Shown here piece after piece: positions 14,783 to 19,010 of a stretch of DNA of 19,010 nucleotides. The notes beneath the pieces are model-generated. The model was given only the letters and a program-made list of their open reading frames with translations. It had not been told where the DNA came from and did no database searches. Location of the stretch: NCBI GenBank assembly GCA_023428295.1, contig JAEYYV010000196.1, forward strand, positions 1 to 19,010, given 5' to 3'. This DNA comes from Pseudomonadota bacterium (GTDB lineage: Bacteria; Myxococcota_A; Polyangia; Haliangiales; Haliangiaceae). Positions within the stretch are counted from its first letter, which is position 1. Each line of letters starts with the position of its first letter. A program made the position numbers and the translations under genes.

Positions 14783-15994
14783 ATGAACCGCATCATCTAT
14801 ATAGCGATCATCTCTGGCGCCGCCGTTGGCTGCGTCGAGCACCGCGACGGGATCACCGGCACGCAGTCGCTCGAGGTCGAGCTCCTCTCGCCCGCGTCCG
14901 GTGGCGATATCAATTCGCGCTTGCCGGATACCGCGCGCAGCGTGACGGTGAATCTGACGGCGAAGGACGCCGACGGCGAGGTCGACACGGGCTTCGATCA
15001 ACCGATCCGCGTGTACGCGCAGTTCTTGGGCACGCTCACGCCGTCGCTCGAGGACATGCCGCTCGCGACGATCCCCATGTCGGGCGGAAGAGCGTCGAAC
15101 GCGCAGATCACGCTGCCCGATTCGGTGCTCGGCCAGACCACGCTGTGGTTCGACAACGGCACCGGCCTCGGTCCGGGCTACAAGCACGGCGCGGTGACGG
15201 GCGTGTCGCCCACGCTCTGGTATCGCGATCCGTACATTCGCGACATTCAAACGCCGCGCGACGAGACCGCCATCGACGCGCTCAGCATCACGCCGCTCAC
15301 CGACAAGCAAGTCACGGTCGCGGCATCGCGCCACGGCGCAGACGGCCGGCTCGTCGTGACCAGCGTGTACGCGCAGGGCTACACGGTGAGCGACGTGAGC
15401 TGTGGTCCCGGTGGTGCGCCGCCGTGCACCGCGGATGCGTACGATCACCTCTTGGTGTTCACCTTCTCGGCGCCGCGCGACGAGATCGGGCGCCCGCTAC
15501 AGGTCGGCGACACGATCCGTCGCTTCAACGGCGGCGTGTCCGAGTTCAACGGTCTCACCGAGATCGGGTTCCCGCGCACGTTCGTGACGGATGCGCAGAA
15601 CCCACAGCTCGAGAGCAGTCTGGCGCGCTTGCCGCCACCGGTGCTGTTCGACGTGTCGTGGTTCGGTCCGCTGTCCAATCCAGCGGGGCGGATCAACTTC
15701 GAGCGCAACGAGTCGGGCGCGATCGAGATCCGTGGCGGCAAGGTGTGCGACGTCTCCAACGATCCGAACTACGTCACGTACAAGCAATGGAAGCTCGATC
15801 CCGCGGGTGCTGCGGGCACGTGCGGCAACAACACCATCAGCCTCATCACCGCAGGTTCGGACTTCACCACGGATCCGGCGACGCTGAAGGACCGCATCCT
15901 TCCGCGCGTCGTTGGCATCGTGCGCCCCGTGAACATCGGTAGCTTCAACGTGTGGATCGTCTATCCGCGCGGCTCGAGCGACATCGATCTGTAG
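14783..15994 (+). CDS. Lipoprotein with Ig-like and nuclease-type OB-fold region
   Basis: 403 aa from the ATG at 14783, preceded by GGGGG about 6 nt upstream and giving the same MNR start as its upstream neighbour, with lipobox AAVGC (Cys17). An ATG at 14771 (overlapping the nucleotidase stop) and a GTG at 14768 are alternatives. Residues about 28-165 look like a beta-sandwich domain. From about 190 the pattern is OB-fold-like: VTSVYAQGYTVSDVS, YDHLLVFTFSAP, then LQVGDTIRRF and GGVSEFNGLTEIGFP, ending with a VVGIVRPVN strand and FNVWIVYPRGSSDI. These resemble the OB-fold regions of secreted nucleases such as YhcR or ExeM, but no nuclease active site is visible. It may bind nucleic acid or be a surface partner of the nucleotidase. 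The OB assignment is from motif resemblance only. Confidence 0.82.
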   Translation: MNRIIYIAIISGAAVGCVEHRDGITGTQSLEVELLSPASGGDINSRLPDTARSVTVNLTAKDADGEVDTGFDQPIRVYAQFLGTLTPSLEDMPLATIPMSGGRASNAQITLPDSVLGQTTLWFDNGTGLGPGYKHGAVTGVSPTLWYRDPYIRDIQTPRDETAIDALSITPLTDKQVTVAASRHGADGRLVVTSVYAQGYTVSDVSCGPGGAPPCTADAYDHLLVFTFSAPRDEIGRPLQVGDTIRRFNGGVSEFNGLTEIGFPRTFVTDAQNPQLESSLARLPPPVLFDVSWFGPLSNPAGRINFERNESGAIEIRGGKVCDVSNDPNYVTYKQWKLDPAGAAGTCGNNTISLITAGSDFTTDPATLKDRILPRVVGIVRPVNIGSFNVWIVYPRGSSDIDL

Positions 15995-16005
15995 AGAGCA
16001 ATTGA

Positions 16006-17715
16006 ATGAAGACTAGACTCGCGTTCGCTTCCGTCCTCCTTGCGTCTGCGTCTGCGTCGGCTCAGCCGGGCGAGCCTCCGGTCACGCCGCCGCCGCCGGC
16101 GCCCGAGCCTGCTGCCGTCGACGAAGCTCGGATCCGCGAGATCGTCGATCGCGAGATCGCACGCGTGCTCACGGAGCGCGCGGCCAAAGAGGCCGCCGAG
16201 AAGGCAGCCAAGGAAGCCGCGGAGAAGGAAGCCACCGCCAAGGACGCGGACGATAGCGACCTGACCGGCGCGAGCGGCTTCATGGACACGCGCCTCGCGT
16301 TCACGATCACCAACGAGAACATTCTGGCCAAGCCGGGCGAGACCATCCCGAGTGTTCCGGGCTGGCGCTTCGGTACGCCAAACTCGCTCGGCGTGTTGTT
16401 CTTCGACAACTACGACACGCGCTTCTCGGGCTTCGAGACGCTGTCGCACGCGACGATGTATCGCAACTACAGCAAGGGTCACCTCCAAGCGGAAGGTGCC
16501 TTCGTGCTTCGCATCAACGAGCTGTCGGAGACCAACATCTCGTTGTCCGACGCGGGCACGTACATCACGGTGTCGAACTGGAAGGATCCGACTCACAAGG
16601 ATCCGACGCGTGTCTCGCTGACGGCGTTCCCGGTGTCCGCGGATCGCTTCCGTCTCGGCTATTCGTACCGCCTGTCGTGGGGTGGAAACCCCGAGTACAA
16701 GCGCGCGCGCTCGTCCACGCCCGGCGTGAAGCTGCAGTACGACGGCAACGGCGTGTACGCGTTCGTGGGCGCCAAGAGCGGCGTCATCGTCGATCCCAAC
16801 GACGGCGAGCAGAAGGCAGCCCTCGCGGGTCTCGCCGGTGGCGGCGTGGACCTCTCGCCGATGCTTCGCTTCGAGGTGAACGGCGGCATCTTCGACCGCG
16901 GTTACAACGAGCTCCAAGACGTGCAGCAGGAGAAGGTCATCCTGTTCGGCGGCTCGGCGCAGCTCACCGCGTACTCGGGCGAGCCGGTGCGCAGCTCCAT
17001 CGACTACCGTCTCTACAAGTTCAACAACGAGCAGGTGAGCGGTCTGTTCGCGCCGGTGAAGTACCCGGGCGGACTGTCGTGGTCGGCGCAAGCCGAGTTC
17101 ACGATGATGGGCCAGACGCTCAAGGATCCGGAGCTCACGGGCTCCACCAAGATCCAGAAGGGCTTCGCCGGCGACATCAACGTCCGCGTGAAGATCGATC
17201 GCGTCCGCCTGCGCGCCGACCTCAGCTTCCGCGACCTCGGCTTCATCCTCCACAGCCAGCCGAGCCTGCCGCCGTACTCGGACTTCCCGGACGTCTACAC
17301 GATCAAGCCGAACTACTTCGCGGCCGTCGGCGTCGACAAGAACTGGGACGATTGGCTGACGCTCGGTCTCATCGCCGGCGTCGAGAAGCCGGCCGAGCTC
17401 ACGTCGCCCAAGGGCATCCCCGGCGCGATGACGACCGGCTCGTCCACCGCGGTCATTCGCAACAACAACATCGACACGCTCATCACCATCCTCCCGGCTG
17501 GCGAGAAGGCGGTCCCGCAGTTCGCGCTCAAGGCAACGGCCAAGCTCGATTTCGGTCGCGTGTTCTCCACGCTGCTCGAGGTCTTCTATAGCTACGACGG
17601 CAACCAGACCACGTACGAGCGCGTCTGCTCCGACCCCGACATCTGCAACTTCGAGTACGAGTTCGGCCAGCTCAACCAGCTCGGCGTGAACGCGACACTC
17701 CAAGCCCGCTTCTAG
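16006..17715 (+). CDS. Outer-membrane beta-barrel protein with N-terminal coiled coil
   Basis: 569 aa, starting 11 bp after the OB-fold lipoprotein. Signal peptide 1-19 (ASASA cleavage), a Pro-rich stretch (22-36), then an Ala/Glu/Lys-rich helix with heptad character (about 38-80, including repeated KEAAEKAA), which should form a coiled coil in the periplasm. From about 92 to the end there are alternating amphipathic strands rich in aromatic and Gly residues, and the chain ends NATLQARF, the C-terminal Phe typical of barrels inserted by the Bam machinery. The layout resembles phosphate-selective or carbohydrate porins, but I do not see a motif that fixes the family. In this operon it is a likely pore or anchor for the two lipoproteins; that is inference. 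Confidence 0.85.
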   Translation: MKTRLAFASVLLASASASAQPGEPPVTPPPPAPEPAAVDEARIREIVDREIARVLTERAAKEAAEKAAKEAAEKEATAKDADDSDLTGASGFMDTRLAFTITNENILAKPGETIPSVPGWRFGTPNSLGVLFFDNYDTRFSGFETLSHATMYRNYSKGHLQAEGAFVLRINELSETNISLSDAGTYITVSNWKDPTHKDPTRVSLTAFPVSADRFRLGYSYRLSWGGNPEYKRARSSTPGVKLQYDGNGVYAFVGAKSGVIVDPNDGEQKAALAGLAGGGVDLSPMLRFEVNGGIFDRGYNELQDVQQEKVILFGGSAQLTAYSGEPVRSSIDYRLYKFNNEQVSGLFAPVKYPGGLSWSAQAEFTMMGQTLKDPELTGSTKIQKGFAGDINVRVKIDRVRLRADLSFRDLGFILHSQPSLPPYSDFPDVYTIKPNYFAAVGVDKNWDDWLTLGLIAGVEKPAELTSPKGIPGAMTTGSSTAVIRNNNIDTLITILPAGEKAVPQFALKATAKLDFGRVFSTLLEVFYSYDGNQTTYERVCSDPDICNFEYEFGQLNQLGVNATLQARF

Positions 17716-17754
17716 CTCGCGGTGCGTCCCCGCGGGGATCTGCATGCCGATCTC

Positions 17755-17778
17755 CGATCGTTGGTGTTCAAACGATCG
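17755..17778. repeat. Perfect 8-bp inverted repeat after the barrel gene
   Basis: CGATCGTT (17755-17762) and AACGATCG (17771-17778) are perfect complements around an 8-nt loop, 40 nt after the stop of the outer-membrane protein. No T-run follows. It may end the operon transcript or be an operator for the 3D-domain gene 126 bp downstream. A loopless palindrome TCCCCGCGGGGA lies just before it at 17728-17739. The rest of the 188-bp gap shows no gene. Confidence 0.45.
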
Positions 17779-17903
17779 CAGCCACCAGGAGTTATCGAAG
17801 GGCGTCCGGATTGACCGAATGGATTTCGGCAACTGAACGAGCTTTTTGGAGCCGATTGGACTGGTGGGGTAGCGAACAAGGCTAGACTTGCTCGGTCAGG
17901 TCC

Positions 17904-18893
17904 ATGTCCGCGGTTGCTGCGATCAAAGAGACGATTCGGGAGACGGTTGTCTCGATCCAAGAGTCGGTCAGCTCGGTTGCTGCAGCGGTGGTGGACTCGG
18001 CCATCGCCGTTCGCGATTCGCTCACGCAGCTGCTGCGTCGAATCGCAAATGGATTCGCAGCGATCGGTCCGGTCGCGCTCGGCTTGGCCGGTTGTCAGGC
18101 GGCTGCGGACGACGCGAAGAAGATCTCGAACGAAGCACCCGCGGTGACGCTCGAGGTCGTCGAAGCCCCCAAGGTCGACGACACGCCAAAACCCCTCGGC
18201 GACTTCAGCATCACCTTCTACTACGTGGTGGGTGAAGAGGAGCTCGCCGCGAAGGCTCGGGCGAAAGCGGCCAAGGCAGCGAACGACAACCTCGCCGCGG
18301 CGTCGGGCTCGGACACCAGCGACTCCTCGCAGGAAGAGCAGACCTTGGCCGCCATCAACGTCGAGCCGAAGGTCACCATCTACTCGGGCACCTGCGATCC
18401 GATCGCCGAGGTCTCGAAAGAGTTCGCGGCGGCGCTCTCCCTTCAAGGCACGGGCCTCCTCAAGGACGGCCGCGTGGTCAACGTGTGGGGACACTGCAGC
18501 TGCGATCACTCGCCATGCTTCAAGGTGACCGAGTCCAAGTGGGGCACGGCGGGCACGGGGCGTCCGCTGCAGCCGTTCCGCACGGTCGCGGTCGATCCCA
18601 AGGTGATCAAGCTCGGCAGCCTGTTGTACGTGCCGATCCTCGAAGGCCGGACCATGCCAGGTCGCAGCCCGTGGGGCGGCTTCGTGCATGACGGGTGCGT
18701 GGTCGCGGACGACACGGGCGGCGGCATCGATGGCAACCAGCTCGATCTGTTCGTGGGCCGCAAGGGGTACTACCTGGGCGTCTCGGGGAAAGCCGGCAGC
18801 CACGCCTGGGCGAAGCACGTTCCGGTGTTCGACGGCACGAAGATCTGCGAGCGCAAGGGCCGCAAGATCTCCCGCAAGTCCGGCGCGATTTAG
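17904..18893 (+). CDS. 3D-domain (MltA/YuiC-like) cell-wall protein
   Basis: 329 aa. The C-terminal part (about 225-285) matches the 3D domain of MltA-type lytic transglycosylases and YuiC/Sps muralytic enzymes: RTVAVDPKVIKLGSLLYVP (D231), VADDTGGGIDG (D269/D270) and NQLDLFVG (D281), giving the three conserved aspartates. It probably cleaves or binds peptidoglycan. Six cysteines lie in or near this region (C164, C198, C200, C205, C265, C315), suggesting disulfides. The N-terminus is unusual: residues 1-45 form an amphipathic, heptad-like Val/Ile/Ser helix, followed by RRIANGFAAIGPVALGLAGC, which looks like a lipoprotein signal with Cys64. No ATG, GTG or TTG start was found that would begin at the signal, so I kept the ATG at 17904. 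Residues 110-150 are a charged, probably flexible linker. Confidence 0.85.
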   Translation: MSAVAAIKETIRETVVSIQESVSSVAAAVVDSAIAVRDSLTQLLRRIANGFAAIGPVALGLAGCQAAADDAKKISNEAPAVTLEVVEAPKVDDTPKPLGDFSITFYYVVGEEELAAKARAKAAKAANDNLAAASGSDTSDSSQEEQTLAAINVEPKVTIYSGTCDPIAEVSKEFAAALSLQGTGLLKDGRVVNVWGHCSCDHSPCFKVTESKWGTAGTGRPLQPFRTVAVDPKVIKLGSLLYVPILEGRTMPGRSPWGGFVHDGCVVADDTGGGIDGNQLDLFVGRKGYYLGVSGKAGSHAWAKHVPVFDGTKICERKGRKISRKSGAI

Positions 18894-18912
18894 GCGCGAT
18901 CTAGTTGGTCGT

Positions 18913-18934
18913 GGCCCCAAGAACCAATGGGGCC
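18913..18934. terminator. Bidirectional terminator-like hairpin
   Basis: A perfect 7-bp stem (GGCCCCA at 18913-18919, TGGGGCC at 18928-18934) with an 8-nt loop lies between two convergent genes, 20 nt after one stop and 6 nt before the other. There is no T-tract, so termination may depend on Rho or the stem may only stabilise the mRNA ends. Position supports the call more than sequence. Confidence 0.5.
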
Positions 18935-18939
18935 CGGCA

Positions 18940-19010
18940 CTACGGAGTCGGCGGCGTCGGTTCGGGCGCGGGTGGCGTTGGCTCGACCGGTGGGGTCGGC
19001 TCGGTGGGTG
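18940..19010 (-). CDS. C-terminal Pro/Thr/Glu-rich tail of a gene cut by the right edge
   Basis: Only the last 22 full codons and a TAG stop (18942-18940) are in the window. They read as a regular PTEPTPPVEPTPPAPEPTPP-type tail, a low-complexity pattern common in the linkers or tails of envelope proteins. The phased Pro/Thr/Glu repeat and a stop just after a hairpin support this frame, but the fragment is too short to name. It is convergent with the 3D-domain gene. Confidence 0.5.
   Translation of the reverse strand, partial: PTEPTPPVEPTPPAPEPTPPTP

Noticed and set aside
15961..17832. 623-aa open frame on the minus strand opposite the barrel gene
   Set aside because: Same shadow composition; the plus strand has a signal peptide, amphipathic strands and a C-terminal Phe in operon context.
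17811..17888. TTGACC / TTGGAC as -35 elements for the 3D-domain gene
   Set aside because: No -10-like hexamer lies at 16-18 bp; the best match (TAGACT) is 21 bp away.
17712..18920. 402-aa minus-strand frame opposite the 3D-domain gene
   Set aside because: Arg/Leu/Asp-rich shadow; the plus strand carries the conserved 3D aspartates.

Overview
The window is high-GC DNA (strong G/C third-position bias, long shadow ORFs on the opposite strand). Its gene content suggests a Myxococcota-type bacterium: a Hanks-type Ser/Thr kinase beside TPR/PEGA envelope proteins, many lipoproteins, class II DAHP synthase and a YXWXGXW-repeat protein. The taxonomic call is inference from gene style. I see no rRNA, tRNA, CRISPR array, insertion sequence or phage gene.

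Region A (1-3898, minus strand) reads leftward. It holds a secreted YXWXGXW-repeat protein, a TraB/GumN-family lipoprotein, a lipoprotein with all six copper-ligand positions of peptidylglycine/dopamine-type monooxygenases, and the start of a lipoprotein with an EF-hand-like, SdrD-B/metallophosphatase-N-type domain that runs off the left edge.

Region B (3979-7675, plus strand) is three tightly overlapping genes joined by two ATGA junctions: a small DUF4333-like lipoprotein, a UshA/5'-nucleotidase-type lipoprotein, and a class II DAHP synthase with its complete metal site.

Region C (7672-12799, minus strand) reads pyruvate kinase, transmembrane Ser/Thr kinase, and two paralogous signal-peptide/TPR/PEGA/two-TM proteins. 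The kinase and the first PEGA gene are 2 bp apart. The last PEGA gene and the DAHP synthase share a palindromic CTAG as convergent stop codons.

Region D (12900-17715, plus strand) is an apparent operon of a second, cysteine-rich 5'-nucleotidase-like lipoprotein, a lipoprotein with an OB-fold region like those of extracellular nucleases, and a beta-barrel outer-membrane protein with a coiled-coil N-terminus. I read this as a candidate surface system for extracellular nucleotide or nucleic-acid phosphate use. It is the most interesting unit here.

Region E (17716-19010) holds a 3D-domain (MltA/YuiC-like) cell-wall protein with an unusual amphipathic N-terminus, a probable bidirectional terminator hairpin, and the Pro/Thr-rich C-terminal tail of a convergent gene cut by the right edge.
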